A stretch of 64,000 nt of DNA from Flavobacteriaceae bacterium (GCA_030529185.1 JAUMXI010000002.1:45330-109329); one strand, 5' to 3'; counted from the first letter of the stretch, positions 45,066 to 54,345 are shown. A program made the numbers and translations. The notes: a model not told the origin generated them from the letters alone.

Positions 45066-45649
45066 TACCAATTGGCTACAATTTCATTAAATATTTGGTT
45101 GATAATTCTCTCATTGGCTATTTTTACTTGAGCAGTTTCTATTTCATTAATATCCAAATCACTGCTAAAAATAGCTTCTCCCGAAAAAGTTCGGCTAAAA
45201 TTTTTCTCTGGCTCTACTTTGTTTTCATAATTAACAAAAACCGTGATAACGAGCTTGTTCTGTGTTGCGATTGCACTATTAGTGGCATTAGAGGAGATGC
45301 TTGTTGGGCTAATGCTATAATCTCTAATTTGTCCTTCTATTAGAATATCAGGCTCTTCCAAAGTTCCTTTGAGTGAAGTTCTTTGCAAAAACATATTTTG
45401 TAAAGCTGTGGTAAAATCTTGGCTCAGAGTAGGATTTACCAACGCTGAATTATTAGGAAAATTCTTTATCAAAATTGTTTTTGTATCTGGGCTAAGCGAT
45501 GAGCCTGTGAAACTATAACAAGAACCTAAAGCAGTAAGCAGTAGGCAGTAAGCAGTAAGCCACAAGCGAATCGCTAATCGCCAATCGCCGACAGCCATAC
45601 GCCACAATCTCAAATCTTTAACCCTAAATCTCAAATTTTTTAACTTCAT
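45065..45649 (-). CDS. lptE: LPS assembly lipoprotein LptE
   Basis: LptE plugs the LptD barrel and helps insert LPS in the outer membrane. The body fits the flavobacterial LptE type: YSFTGSSLSPDTKTILIKNF, then LSQDFTTALQNMFLQRTSLK and EEPDILIEGQIRDYSISPTS. The 194-aa frame has an odd, long N-terminus: LRLWRMAVGDWRLAIRLWLT runs into CLLLTALGSC, the lipobox with Cys44. That part is encoded by short interspersed repeats (45531-45645). An internal ATG at 45598 would give a normal-length signal peptide. Stop and start codons overlap those of both neighbours, indicating a coupled operon. Confidence 0.85.
   Translation of the reverse strand: MKLKNLRFRVKDLRLWRMAVGDWRLAIRLWLTAYCLLLTALGSCYSFTGSSLSPDTKTILIKNFPNNSALVNPTLSQDFTTALQNMFLQRTSLKGTLEEPDILIEGQIRDYSISPTSISSNATNSAIATQNKLVITVFVNYENKVEPEKNFSRTFSGEAIFSSDLDINEIETAQVKIANERIINQIFNEIVANW
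45531..45645. repeat. Interspersed repeat DNA forming the lptE signal peptide region
   Basis: The plus strand shows tandem GCAGTAAGCAGTAGGCAGTA units, followed by imperfect CGCTAATCGCCAATCGCCG-like units and then ATCTCAAATCT units. The composition differs clearly from the surrounding gene. Similar families are known from memory as intergenic repeats in many genomes; here the repeat is read in frame. Confidence 0.7.
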
Positions 45650-46938
45650 CAGTCTTCCAAATTGTATTGTTTTATTTTTCTATACAGCGTTCTCTGAGAA
45701 ATCCCAAGTTCATCGGCCGCTTTATTTCTTCTGCCCTTGTGTTTTTCTAGTGCTTTTATAATGAGTTCCTTCTCGTTATTCTGCAGCGATAGCGTTTCTG
45801 GCTTAGCTTCTTCTACTTCTATTTCTTGCACATCTTCATAATCTTCCTGCGTAGATGGAGAAATAATGGTAGGATTCACCACATTGGGTGATGCTGGATT
45901 TTCAAAATATAAAAGAGAATTAGGGTTATTGACCTGATTATCTTGATTATAAATCCTACTAATTAAACCTTTTTCCGAAGTGCTAAACTCTGCATTTCCA
46001 CGATTCTTTATCAGCTCCGAAGTTAAGGATTTTAAATCATTAATGTCATTCCTCATATCGAAAAGGATTTTGTACATAATTTCTCTTTCGGTATGAAATT
46101 CGGTGCTGGAAACGCCTCCTGCATTAGATTTTTGTACCACGGCAGGGAGGCTAGCCTGCATTGGAATATATTCTGCCAGTCGTGTAGAGTTCACTTCACG
46201 ATTTTGCTCTACCACCGTCATCTGTTCCACCAAATTCCTGAGCTGACGGATATTCCCAGGGAAACTATAACTTTCCAAATACTTTACTGCATCTTCCGTT
46301 AGCTGAAGTTCGGGCATTCGATATTTTTCCGCAAAATCAATCGCAAACTTTCTAAACAACAAATGAATATCGCCCTTTCTCTCCCTCAAAGGTGGCATAT
46401 CTATCTGCACCGTGTTCAGTCTATAATACAAATCTTCCCGAAAACGCCCCTCGCTGATGGCATTCATCATGTTCACATTGGTAGCCGCTACTATTCTTAC
46501 ATTGGTTTTTTGTACTTGGGACGAACCTACTTTCATAAACTCGCCACTTTCCAAAACACGAAGCAATCTCACTTGCGTTTGCAAAGGCAATTCTCCCACT
46601 TCGTCTAGAAAAATCGTACCGCCGTCGGCCACTTCAAAATAGCCTTTTCTGGTGGAAGTTGCCCCTGTAAAGGCTCCTTTCTCGTGTCCAAAAAGCTCGG
46701 AATCTATGGTTCCCTCAGGGATAGCTCCACAATTGACCACAATGTAGGGCTGGTGCTTTCTGCGAGATTCTGCGTGAATAATTTTGGGAATATGCTCTTT
46801 TCCTACACCACTTTCCCCAATTACGAGAACCGAAATATCTGTGGGTGCAACCTGTATCGCCTTTTCCAAAGCACGATTGAGCATAGGATAATTCCCAATA
46901 ATTCCAAATCTGTTTTTTATATCTTGTAATTTATTCAT
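45649..46938 (-). CDS. Sigma-54-dependent transcriptional activator (AAA+ enhancer-binding protein)
   Basis: The protein is a 429-aa bEBP without an N-terminal receiver or PAS domain; the AAA+ module starts almost at once. Walker A is VIGESGVGKEHIPKIIHAES near 38-57, the sigma54 contact loop GAFTGATSTRKG is intact, and Walker B is GGTIFLDEVGELPLQTQVRL. A flexible region (about 250-385) precedes a Fis-type HTH (HKGRRNKAADELGISQRTLY). The lack of an input domain suggests control at the level of expression or by a partner. It sits between miaB and lptE on the same strand, overlapping lptE (TGATG). Confidence 0.94.
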   Translation of the reverse strand: MNKLQDIKNRFGIIGNYPMLNRALEKAIQVAPTDISVLVIGESGVGKEHIPKIIHAESRRKHQPYIVVNCGAIPEGTIDSELFGHEKGAFTGATSTRKGYFEVADGGTIFLDEVGELPLQTQVRLLRVLESGEFMKVGSSQVQKTNVRIVAATNVNMMNAISEGRFREDLYYRLNTVQIDMPPLRERKGDIHLLFRKFAIDFAEKYRMPELQLTEDAVKYLESYSFPGNIRQLRNLVEQMTVVEQNREVNSTRLAEYIPMQASLPAVVQKSNAGGVSSTEFHTEREIMYKILFDMRNDINDLKSLTSELIKNRGNAEFSTSEKGLISRIYNQDNQVNNPNSLLYFENPASPNVVNPTIISPSTQEDYEDVQEIEVEEAKPETLSLQNNEKELIIKALEKHKGRRNKAADELGISQRTLYRKIKQYNLED

Positions 46939-46967
46939 TATTTCTTATGATTTAGAGTTAAGTGTTT

Positions 46968-48401
46968 TTATTCTAGTCTCCCTATCAAAGTCCCCTGCGT
47001 ATTGTCATACACAAAAACATTGACCAAATCGCCTACTTTTTGTCCTTCTTGTTTATCGAATACGCAAACGGCATTTTGGGAGTTTCTTCCTTTCCATTGG
47101 TTTTCGTTCTTTTTAGAAGTTCCTTCAATCAAAATTTCGTGGTTTTTCCCTACATACGATGCCATTCTTTTTCGGGACAATTCCCCCTGTAAAGCAATCA
47201 CTTCGGACAATCTTCTTTGTTTTACATCGACTGGAACATCATCTTTCATCTTCTTGTGGGCAGGAGTTCCTGGTCGCTCTGAGTAGGCAAACATATAGCC
47301 GTAATCGTATTCCACTTCTCGCATGAGGGAAAGCGTATCTTGGTGGTCTTCTTCGGTTTCACCACAGAACCCCACAATCATATCTTGGGAAAATGCAATA
47401 TCGGGAACGATTTTCTTCGCCTCCTTTATCAACTCTAAATATTCCTCGCGAGTGTGTTGGCGGTTCATTGCTTTCAGCATATTGTTGCTTCCGCTTTGCA
47501 CTGGGAGATGCACATATTTACAGATATTTGGATACTTCGCCATCATCTTAAAGACATCAAGACTCATATCCTGAGGGTTAGAAGTCGCAAAACGGATACG
47601 CATTTCAGGGACGGCTTGGGCAACCATTTCCAATAATTGAGCGAAGTGAATTGCCGTGAGTTTCTGCATTTCGGAGGCTTTGGCAAAATCTTTTTTAGGC
47701 CCTCCCCCATACCAAAGGTAAGAATCTACATTCTGCCCCAGCAGGGTAATCTCTTTATAGCCATTTTTCCAAAGTTCTTTACATTCATTAATGATAGAGT
47801 GCGGGTCTCGGCTACGCTCACGCCCACGAGTGAAAGGCACTACACAAAAAGTACACATATTATCACACCCTCTTGTAATGGTAACGAACGCTGTAACGCC
47901 ATTTCCGCTCAAACGAACGGGACTAATATCGGCATAAGTTTCCTCTTTAGAGAGAATTACATTAATCGCATCTTTTCCGCTTTCGGTTTCTTTTAGAAGG
48001 TTGGGCAAATCCCTGTAAGCATCGGGACCCACCACCAAATCGACCAAATGTTCTTCCTCTAAAAATTTGGTTTTTAACCTTTCCGCCATACATCCTAAAA
48101 CTCCAACGGTAAGATGAGGTTTTTCCTTTTTCAAGGTTTTGAATTGTGATAATCTCATTCTCACGGTTTGTTCGGCTTTTTCTCGTATAGAGCAGGTGTT
48201 GAGCAAAATCAAATCCGCCTCTTCTACATTTATGGTCGTGTTATAACCTTGGTTATGAAGAATAGAAGCCACGATTTCGCTATCTGAAAAGTTCATCTGA
48301 CAGCCATAACTCTCCAAAAACAATTTCTTTGTATTTCCTTCTCTATCAGCAATTGCGTAAGCTTCGCCTTGTTTGCTTTCGTCTATGTATTTTTCTTGCA
48401 C
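46968..48401 (-). CDS. miaB: tRNA-2-methylthio-N6-dimethylallyladenosine synthase
   Basis: MiaB is a radical-SAM methylthiotransferase acting on i6A37 of tRNAs. It has 477 aa. The N-terminal UPF0004 domain cysteines are in [29 protein letters not shown] and [11 protein letters not shown]. The radical SAM cluster is [19 protein letters not shown] near 178. The C-terminal TRAM domain (about 410-475) contains [20 protein letters not shown]. The start codon is GTG at 48401; no nearby ATG exists before the conserved Cys. A -7 element lies at 48420-48427. It heads the activator-lptE-TPR unit. Confidence 0.96.
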   Translation of the reverse strand: MQEKYIDESKQGEAYAIADREGNTKKLFLESYGCQMNFSDSEIVASILHNQGYNTTINVEEADLILLNTCSIREKAEQTVRMRLSQFKTLKKEKPHLTVGVLGCMAERLKTKFLEEEHLVDLVVGPDAYRDLPNLLKETESGKDAINVILSKEETYADISPVRLSGNGVTAFVTITRGCDNMCTFCVVPFTRGRERSRDPHSIINECKELWKNGYKEITLLGQNVDSYLWYGGGPKKDFAKASEMQKLTAIHFAQLLEMVAQAVPEMRIRFATSNPQDMSLDVFKMMAKYPNICKYVHLPVQSGSNNMLKAMNRQHTREEYLELIKEAKKIVPDIAFSQDMIVGFCGETEEDHQDTLSLMREVEYDYGYMFAYSERPGTPAHKKMKDDVPVDVKQRRLSEVIALQGELSRKRMASYVGKNHEILIEGTSKKNENQWKGRNSQNAVCVFDKQEGQKVGDLVNVFVYDNTQGTLIGRLE

Positions 48402-48419
48402 GATCTAAAACTTAAAATG

Positions 48420-48427
48420 CAAATATA
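48420..48427 (-). promoter_or_regulatory. miaB operon promoter -7 element
   Basis: TATATTTG on the minus strand, 18 bases before the GTG start of miaB. Confidence 0.6.
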
Positions 48428-48521
48428 AACAAAATTATGACAAAATGGCAGTTTGGTTTAAAATAAAATCTATCAGAATAAAATAAAAACAATAACATGA
48501 TAAAAATCATAAAAAATATAA

Positions 48522-48528
48522 GGGGGGG
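48522..48528 (+). repeat. Poly-G tract (G7) at the -33 position of the ABC/TonB operon promoter
   Basis: Seven Gs lie in an AT-rich intergenic region, ending 23 bases before the -7 element TATATTTG. No TTTG -33 element is found at the usual place, which the G tract nearly occupies. Length change could alter promoter strength. Confidence 0.7.
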
Positions 48529-48551
48529 AGCGCTAATGTTTAAACAATTTA

Positions 48552-48559
48552 TATATTTG
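48552..48559 (+). promoter_or_regulatory. ABC/TonB operon promoter -7 element
   Basis: TATATTTG, 27 bases before the ATG at 48587. It lies inside an upstream extension of the frame (from 48497), which is therefore not coding. Confidence 0.65.
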
Positions 48560-48586
48560 TATAAAAAAATAAATAAAATTAAGACA

Positions 48587-49294
48587 ATGCTTAGAGCTGA
48601 AAATTTAAACAAAATTTATAATACTCATCATCAGGCCCTAAAAAATTTAAACTTAGAGATTAAAAAAGGAGAGATTTTTTGTCTTTTAGGTGCAAATGGA
48701 GCGGGTAAATCTACTACGGTAAATATTTTTATGGGATTTTTGGAGCCTACTTCTGGTAGTGTTTATGTGAATGATGTTTTGGTTAGGGTAAAGGACAATA
48801 CTACACGCCAATTTGTAGCATATATTCCAGAGAATGTTAAGCTTTACCCTGAGCTTTCTGGCTTGGAGAACTTGGATTTTTTCAGTAGTATGTCAGGAAA
48901 GATATATTCTAAACAAGAGTTGATGAGTTTTTTGAGCAGAGCGGGGTTGCAAAAAGAGGCTTTTGATAAAAAAGTAAGCGGATACTCTAAGGGGATGAGG
49001 CAAAAGGTGGGGATAGCTTTGGCGATTGCAAAACAAGCCAAGGCTTTATTTTTAGATGAACCTACAAGTGGTTTAGACCCATATGCAGCGAATGAGTTTT
49101 CATTGATTTTGAAAGAATTATCAAAAGAAGGGGTGTCTATCTTGATGGTTACACACGATATTTTTCGTGCAAAAGAAGTTGCTGATAGGATAGGTATTAT
49201 GAAAAATGGAGTGTTGCAAACTGTAATACCTTCGGAGGAAATCTCTCATTCAGAGCTGGAAAATACATATCTTGAAATCATAAAAAATAATTAA
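48587..49294 (+). CDS. ABC transporter ATP-binding protein (ABC-2 exporter type)
   Basis: This is a 235-aa cytoplasmic ATPase of the NosF/CcmA-like drug and nutrient exporter class. The start at MLRAENLNKIYN places Walker A GANGAGKSTTVNIFMGFLEP near residue 39. The Q-loop region lies in RQFVAYIPENVKL. The ABC signature is SGYSKGMRQKVGIALAIAKQ near 130, Walker B is LFLDEPTSGLDP and the H-loop is ILMVTHDIF. It is the first of four tightly packed genes, with two permeases and a TonB receptor after it. The cargo is unknown. A G7 tract sits in its promoter. Confidence 0.93.
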   Translation: MLRAENLNKIYNTHHQALKNLNLEIKKGEIFCLLGANGAGKSTTVNIFMGFLEPTSGSVYVNDVLVRVKDNTTRQFVAYIPENVKLYPELSGLENLDFFSSMSGKIYSKQELMSFLSRAGLQKEAFDKKVSGYSKGMRQKVGIALAIAKQAKALFLDEPTSGLDPYAANEFSLILKELSKEGVSILMVTHDIFRAKEVADRIGIMKNGVLQTVIPSEEISHSELENTYLEIIKNN

Positions 49295-49297
49295 GCT

Positions 49298-50728
49298 ATG
49301 GCGAATATGGTTGCAAAAAAAGAGAATTCTTCTCTTCTTCGTTCGTCTTTATTTAAAGGGATAGCCATCACAGCTTGGGTGTTGTATTTATTTACTTTGA
49401 TTAATGGAGTTTTGTATTTCAGAGAAAATTCGGAGGTTAGAAGAAACGCCCAAGAGGAGAGTTATCAGCAGTGGCTAAACCAAGAAGATAAGGGACCTCA
49501 TTCTGCGGCACATTATGGCTTGTATGCGTACAAACCTGTTCCGTTATTATCAATTATGGATAAGGGGATGGACGAATATCTTGGTACAACAACTTGGATG
49601 GAAGCACATAATCAGAACGAGGTTATTGTAAAATCAATAGATGACGCCAACTCGTTAGTGAGGTATAATTCTCTCACAATAGGTTTTGTTTGGCAGTTTT
49701 TATTTCCTCTTATTTTATTAATAATTTCGTTTAATTCTGTGACGAAGGAGAAAGAAAACGGAACGCTAACAATGCTATTAAGCACGGGGGTTTCAGGAGG
49801 GTATATTTTGAAAGGAAAGGTGTGGGGTATTTTGAAAGCTTTCTTTTTGTATGTTTTTCTTCCTCAATGGATTATTTTAGGGATAACATTGGTGGTGAAT
49901 GATAATGGCGAGCTACAGAGAAGTTTGATGTTTCTCTTTATAGCATTGTTTTTTTATTCTGTTTTATATGTAATTACGATTAATATTTCGGTAGCTCTAT
50001 CTGGAATGATGAAAACCTCTTCGCAAGTTCTGATTTTGTGTATAGGCTTTTGGATTTCAGCATCTTTCATTCTCCCGAGATTATATGGAAGTGTGGCAAA
50101 GCAACTTTATCCAACGCCGTCTTCCTATGAGTTTACGGATATTGTTTTAGAACAACGCTCTAAGGGTATGGACGGAAAGGGTTCTTATGAGATTTTTCAA
50201 CAGAAATTAAAAGACAGTCTTTTTGCTCATTATAAGGTAGATAGAATAGAAGATTTGCCAATAGGTTTTGCAGGAGTAGCCTTACAGCAAAGCGAAAGAA
50301 GAGATTATGCTGCTTATGATAAGAACTATGGAAATGTCCAAAAACAATTCACCAAACAAGATAAGTTTATTTCTATAGGTTCGGTATTTTCGCCTATTTT
50401 AGCAATGAGGAATATTTCTTTTGGTATTAGTGAAACGGATATTTATAGGCATTTTGATTTTACTGAACAGGCAGAAACTCATAGAAGAGATATTGCCACA
50501 AAGATGAATAACGACATCATAGAGCACGGCTCAAGTATAGGGAAACCAGAAGGGCATAAACATAATGCAGGAAAGGAACTTTGGAAAACAGTAGATAATT
50601 TTGAATACAAACACGCTCCTTTTACAGAAATTTTGTCTAACCAGTGGTGGAGTATTATGGCTCTGGGCATTTGGTTCTTTATGACTCTGTATTTCAGAAT
50701 GAGGGTTGAACAAAATTTAAAACCATAA
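49298..50728 (+). CDS. ABC-2 permease with large periplasmic domain (DUF3526-like), subunit 1
   Basis: This 476-aa inner-membrane protein has helix 1 at about 17-37 and an extracytoplasmic segment (about 40-125) with GPHSAAHYGLYAYKPVPLLS, MDEYLGTTTWMEAHNQN and VRYNSLTIGF. A cluster of five or so helices lies at about 128-275, including FNSVTKEKENGTLTMLLSTG, the ABC-2 coupling region. A second large soluble part (about 275-445) carries a His-rich patch (GKPEGHKHNAGKELWK), and a last helix follows. The pattern fits DUF3526/NosY-related permeases. Its gene begins three bases after the ATPase gene. Confidence 0.82.
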   Translation: MANMVAKKENSSLLRSSLFKGIAITAWVLYLFTLINGVLYFRENSEVRRNAQEESYQQWLNQEDKGPHSAAHYGLYAYKPVPLLSIMDKGMDEYLGTTTWMEAHNQNEVIVKSIDDANSLVRYNSLTIGFVWQFLFPLILLIISFNSVTKEKENGTLTMLLSTGVSGGYILKGKVWGILKAFFLYVFLPQWIILGITLVVNDNGELQRSLMFLFIALFFYSVLYVITINISVALSGMMKTSSQVLILCIGFWISASFILPRLYGSVAKQLYPTPSSYEFTDIVLEQRSKGMDGKGSYEIFQQKLKDSLFAHYKVDRIEDLPIGFAGVALQQSERRDYAAYDKNYGNVQKQFTKQDKFISIGSVFSPILAMRNISFGISETDIYRHFDFTEQAETHRRDIATKMNNDIIEHGSSIGKPEGHKHNAGKELWKTVDNFEYKHAPFTEILSNQWWSIMALGIWFFMTLYFRMRVEQNLKP

Positions 50729-50733
50729 TTTTT

Positions 50734-52167
50734 ATGAATATTTATAAACAAATATATCTTTTTGAATGGATAAGACTGAGAAAATCAGGACTTTTTAAGA
50801 TGCTGATAACAGTATTGTCTTTGTTTTTTATCGCTGCTTTTTATACAGGTATTCGCTATCATCAATACCGAAAGGATACCATAGAATATATCAAACATTC
50901 GGAAGCTAATAAGCATAGAGAGTTTAAAGAAATCGTAGAGGAATTAGAGAAAAATAATGAAGAGTTTAAAGGCAATGGGCATAGAGACCCATCAAACCCT
51001 ATGGGTGTGGCAAACTCTACGGGGAATAGAACCTTCTATCTCCCTCCTGCCGATATGTCTTTCATTAGTATAGGAGAAAGTGATATAAAACCCAATTATT
51101 ACAAATTAGGTCTTTATAAAAAGACTACATTGTATCATACCTCAGAGATTGAAAATGCTTCGGTGTTGTATAACGGGCATTTTGATGTGGGTTTTATTCT
51201 TGTCTTTATCTTGCCTTTATTAGTAATAGCATTGACTTACAATGTTTCTTCTTATGATAAGGAGCAAGGGACTCTGGGTTTGTTATTAAGTGGTTCCACT
51301 CGTGTTGAACGAATTATTTCTGTCAGATATACATTTAGATGTTTCGTTCTTTATGTTTCAACAGTGGCTATATTCATTATAGGAGTTGTATTAACGGGTA
51401 ATTTTTCCGTATTTCAATCCCTTTCTTTTTGGTTGTTATTAATAACTATATTTGTGTATGTTGCATTTTGGGGTGCCTTGAGCTATTGGCTGGGTTCATT
51501 CAAAAAATCATCTAGTTTTAACGCTAGTATTTTGGCAACACTGTGGCTGATTTTAGTCGTGCTATTCCCTGGCATAATCAAGGAAATTTCACTGAAAACA
51601 CATCCTATTCCTTCAAAATTAGAGTTGATTTCCTTAAAGAGAAATATCACGGATAGCATTCGTAATAAAAGTAATGATGCACTCAATCAATTTATGGAAG
51701 ATCATCCAGATTTAGTGCCTAATGCTAATATAGATGCTAAAATCCAAAACGCCGTCACGAGATATAGCGTAGATGTAGCCGTAAATGAGAAAATGAAGCC
51801 CATTGAAAATAGTTTTAATCAACAGATAGAAAAGCAAGAAAATCTAATTGAGAACTACAGATTTTTGTCTCCTACAATAATGATTCAAAAAAATATAGAC
51901 TTTATTTCAGGAAATGGCATTCCTCGCTATAAAGAGTTTGAAAATCAATTAGATGTTTTTAGAGAACAATACCGTTCTTTCTTTGCTAAAAAAATCTTCT
52001 CGGCAGGAAAATTCAAAAGTAAAGACTATGATAATATCCCAAAGAGCTTCTTTGTAGAGAAAAATATAGGTTATAAATCGTTTTTCTTAAATATTTTATT
52101 CATAACGATATTTAGCCTTTTATTAATATATTTTGCAAATAATAAATTAAACAATAAAACTTTTTAA
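50734..52167 (+). CDS. ABC-2 permease with large periplasmic domain (DUF3526-like), subunit 2
   Basis: This 477-aa paralogue has the same architecture as the preceding gene: helix 1 (about 19-39), an extracytoplasmic domain (about 40-150, GNGHRDPSNPMGVANSTGNR, ADMSFISIGESDIKP, LYNGHFDVGFILVFILPLLV), a middle helix cluster (about 150-285) and a second soluble domain (about 285-455). A final helix lies near 458-474. The coupling motif is SYDKEQGTLGLLLSGSTRVE. The two permeases presumably form a heterodimer with the ATPase. The TonB receptor starts two bases after its stop. Confidence 0.82.
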   Translation: MNIYKQIYLFEWIRLRKSGLFKMLITVLSLFFIAAFYTGIRYHQYRKDTIEYIKHSEANKHREFKEIVEELEKNNEEFKGNGHRDPSNPMGVANSTGNRTFYLPPADMSFISIGESDIKPNYYKLGLYKKTTLYHTSEIENASVLYNGHFDVGFILVFILPLLVIALTYNVSSYDKEQGTLGLLLSGSTRVERIISVRYTFRCFVLYVSTVAIFIIGVVLTGNFSVFQSLSFWLLLITIFVYVAFWGALSYWLGSFKKSSSFNASILATLWLILVVLFPGIIKEISLKTHPIPSKLELISLKRNITDSIRNKSNDALNQFMEDHPDLVPNANIDAKIQNAVTRYSVDVAVNEKMKPIENSFNQQIEKQENLIENYRFLSPTIMIQKNIDFISGNGIPRYKEFENQLDVFREQYRSFFAKKIFSAGKFKSKDYDNIPKSFFVEKNIGYKSFFLNILFITIFSLLLIYFANNKLNNKTF

Positions 52168-52169
52168 AA

Positions 52170-54308
52170 ATGAGAAAACTTATTTTGCCAATGGCAGTTT
52201 TATGTGCAGGCATCAATGTCGTAGCACAAGAGAGAATAGACAGTGTAAGAACTCAGCATATAGACGAGTTGATAGTCACTTCTTCGCGTAGTTATGTAAA
52301 TAGATCTGAGGCACCTATTTCTATTAGTAAAATTAATAATAGCGTGATCAATCAAACCAAAGCCAGAACGATGTGGGAGATTGTTAATAAAACTCCAGGA
52401 GTATATATGAGGCAGTTGAGCGACGCCGAGGGCTCTAGTATGAGTATAAGACAGCCGATGAGTACCAGAAACTATTTCCTATACTTGGAAGATGGAATTC
52501 CTATCAGACCACAAGGTTTCCATAACCACAATGGTTTCTCCTTGTATAATAATGTTCAGGGGATAGATAATATTGAAATTGTCAAAGGACCTTCTTCTTC
52601 AATTTATGGACCAGAATCTGTGGGAGGAACCATCAATGTAATTACCAAAAAAGCAGGAGAAAACCCTTATGCAATGATTGGCTATCAAGGAGACCAATGG
52701 GGGATGAATCGTATTCAATTTAATGTTTCAGATAAAATCTCTGAAAATCTTGGCGTGTTTATTGGTGGGCATTTCGGAGGAAATAAAGGAGGAAGCTGGA
52801 GAGATAGAAACCAATATACAAGAAACGCCCTCAATACAAGAGTAGATGTAAAACTTACCGATAAAACAGACTTTACCTTGGCGTCTGCATATACCAATTA
52901 TAACGGCGAAAGTGCAACAGGCGTTACAGAAAAAAGATATTACGCAAGAGAGTTTAAAGAATCTACTAATGACTATGGTTATAGAATAGACGGAGGAATA
53001 AGAACAAGAGCAACCGTCACCCACCATTGGGATAACAACAATGAGTCTTTCTTGACTTTATTGCACAGATATGATAAAAGAGAACTTACAGGGCATTCGC
53101 TATCAAGAGTAGATAAAACCAATAAATTTACCTCTGAAATCTCAAACCCTACATACCACTCTTATGGTGCTATAGCTCAGCATTTAGCCAAATTCTCCTT
53201 TCTAAAATCTAAATTCTTGATTGGCTCCACTTACGAATATACCGATGCAAACACAAGAGCGTTTAGAATTAATATAGAAAGAGATGACAAAGGGTTTAAT
53301 AAACTGGTGAGCAAAGAACCAAATAATTTTACATCAAATAATGATACAAAAGTAACCAGCATTGGACTTTATACCCAATTTGATTTTGAGCCAATAGAGA
53401 ATTTAAGACTTCAGCTAGGTCTAAGGTATGATTATTTCGGAATTGACTATCAAAACTATTTGGAGAAAAACCCAGATTTAGTAAAAGGATATAAAGCATA
53501 TAAACAATTAACACCTAAAGTAGGAGCAACTTATAAATTTGATAGATATAGTGGAATTTATGCTAATTACAGTCAAGGATTTACACCGCCCCCTGTGAAT
53601 AGAATTTTTGCCATTAGAAAGTATTTTGACCCTACAATACTAAATCAACCCGCATTTTTATACGATATTGAAGCGGCAAATTTCCACAACATGGAAGTCG
53701 GAGGATGGTTCGGTATGCTAGAAAATAAATTAAAAGTAGATATTAGCTTGTATCAATTATTAGGGAAAAACGAAATTGTAAGCGTAGAACAACCCAACGG
53801 ACACTCGCAAAACGAAAGTGCAGGTTCTACATCTCATAAAGGTATAGAATTGGGCATTACATACAATCCTGTAAGCGATTTTACCATTCGCTCTTCCTCT
53901 GCGTATGCACTACATAAGTATGATAAATTTAAATTAAGTGCTAAAAAAGATTATAGCGGAAATTATATGGAAAACGCTCCAAAACTAATGATGAATAACG
54001 AAATAATATACACCCCTCATTGGTTTGAAGGATTCCTTATCTCAGCAGAATGGCAATGGCTATCACCTTATTATTTTGATGCGGAAAATACCAAACTATA
54101 CGAAGATAAAGGCTTCCTAGGAGTTAAAGGACAAAGTACCTTAAACTTAAGAGCTCAGTACAGCTTTAAAAATATAGAAATGTTCTTAAGCCTTATCAAT
54201 GCAACAAACGAACTTTTCCCTACGGGATATAGTACTTCAAGAAAAGACTATAACCCTGGACAAATCAGAACATTAGGTTTCGGTGTCCAATATAAATTCA
54301 AAAAGTAA
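52170..54308 (+). CDS. TonB-dependent outer-membrane receptor
   Basis: The receptor is 712 aa. It has a signal peptide (RKLILPMAVLCAGINVVAQ) and a TonB-box region (HIDELIVTSSRSYVNRSEAP). The plug domain (about 45-165) has WEIVNKTPGVYMRQLSDAEG, YLEDGIPIRPQGFHNHNGFS and IEIVKGPSSSIYGPESVGGT, and a 22-strand-type barrel ends in a final phenylalanine region (FGVQYKFKK). There is no N-terminal carboxypeptidase-like domain, unlike SusC proteins. FecA/siderophore-type uptake is the closest class; the ligand is unknown. It is transcribed with an ABC-2 exporter, an unusual pairing. Confidence 0.92.
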   Translation: MRKLILPMAVLCAGINVVAQERIDSVRTQHIDELIVTSSRSYVNRSEAPISISKINNSVINQTKARTMWEIVNKTPGVYMRQLSDAEGSSMSIRQPMSTRNYFLYLEDGIPIRPQGFHNHNGFSLYNNVQGIDNIEIVKGPSSSIYGPESVGGTINVITKKAGENPYAMIGYQGDQWGMNRIQFNVSDKISENLGVFIGGHFGGNKGGSWRDRNQYTRNALNTRVDVKLTDKTDFTLASAYTNYNGESATGVTEKRYYAREFKESTNDYGYRIDGGIRTRATVTHHWDNNNESFLTLLHRYDKRELTGHSLSRVDKTNKFTSEISNPTYHSYGAIAQHLAKFSFLKSKFLIGSTYEYTDANTRAFRINIERDDKGFNKLVSKEPNNFTSNNDTKVTSIGLYTQFDFEPIENLRLQLGLRYDYFGIDYQNYLEKNPDLVKGYKAYKQLTPKVGATYKFDRYSGIYANYSQGFTPPPVNRIFAIRKYFDPTILNQPAFLYDIEAANFHNMEVGGWFGMLENKLKVDISLYQLLGKNEIVSVEQPNGHSQNESAGSTSHKGIELGITYNPVSDFTIRSSSAYALHKYDKFKLSAKKDYSGNYMENAPKLMMNNEIIYTPHWFEGFLISAEWQWLSPYYFDAENTKLYEDKGFLGVKGQSTLNLRAQYSFKNIEMFLSLINATNELFPTGYSTSRKDYNPGQIRTLGFGVQYKFKK

Positions 54309-54315
54309 TATAAAA

Positions 54316-54345
54316 AAAAGAGCAACAATAATTGTTGCTCTTTTT
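54316..54345. terminator. Bidirectional terminator between the TonB receptor gene and aroQ
   Basis: AAGAGCAACAAT pairs with ATTGTTGCTCTT, with A and T runs on either side. It touches the aroQ stop codon. Confidence 0.85.

Noticed and set aside
48497..48586. N-terminal extension of the ABC ATPase gene from 48497
   Set aside because: It would cover the G7 tract and the TATATTTG promoter and adds 30 residues not found in ABC ATPases. The family begins at the ATG at 48587.
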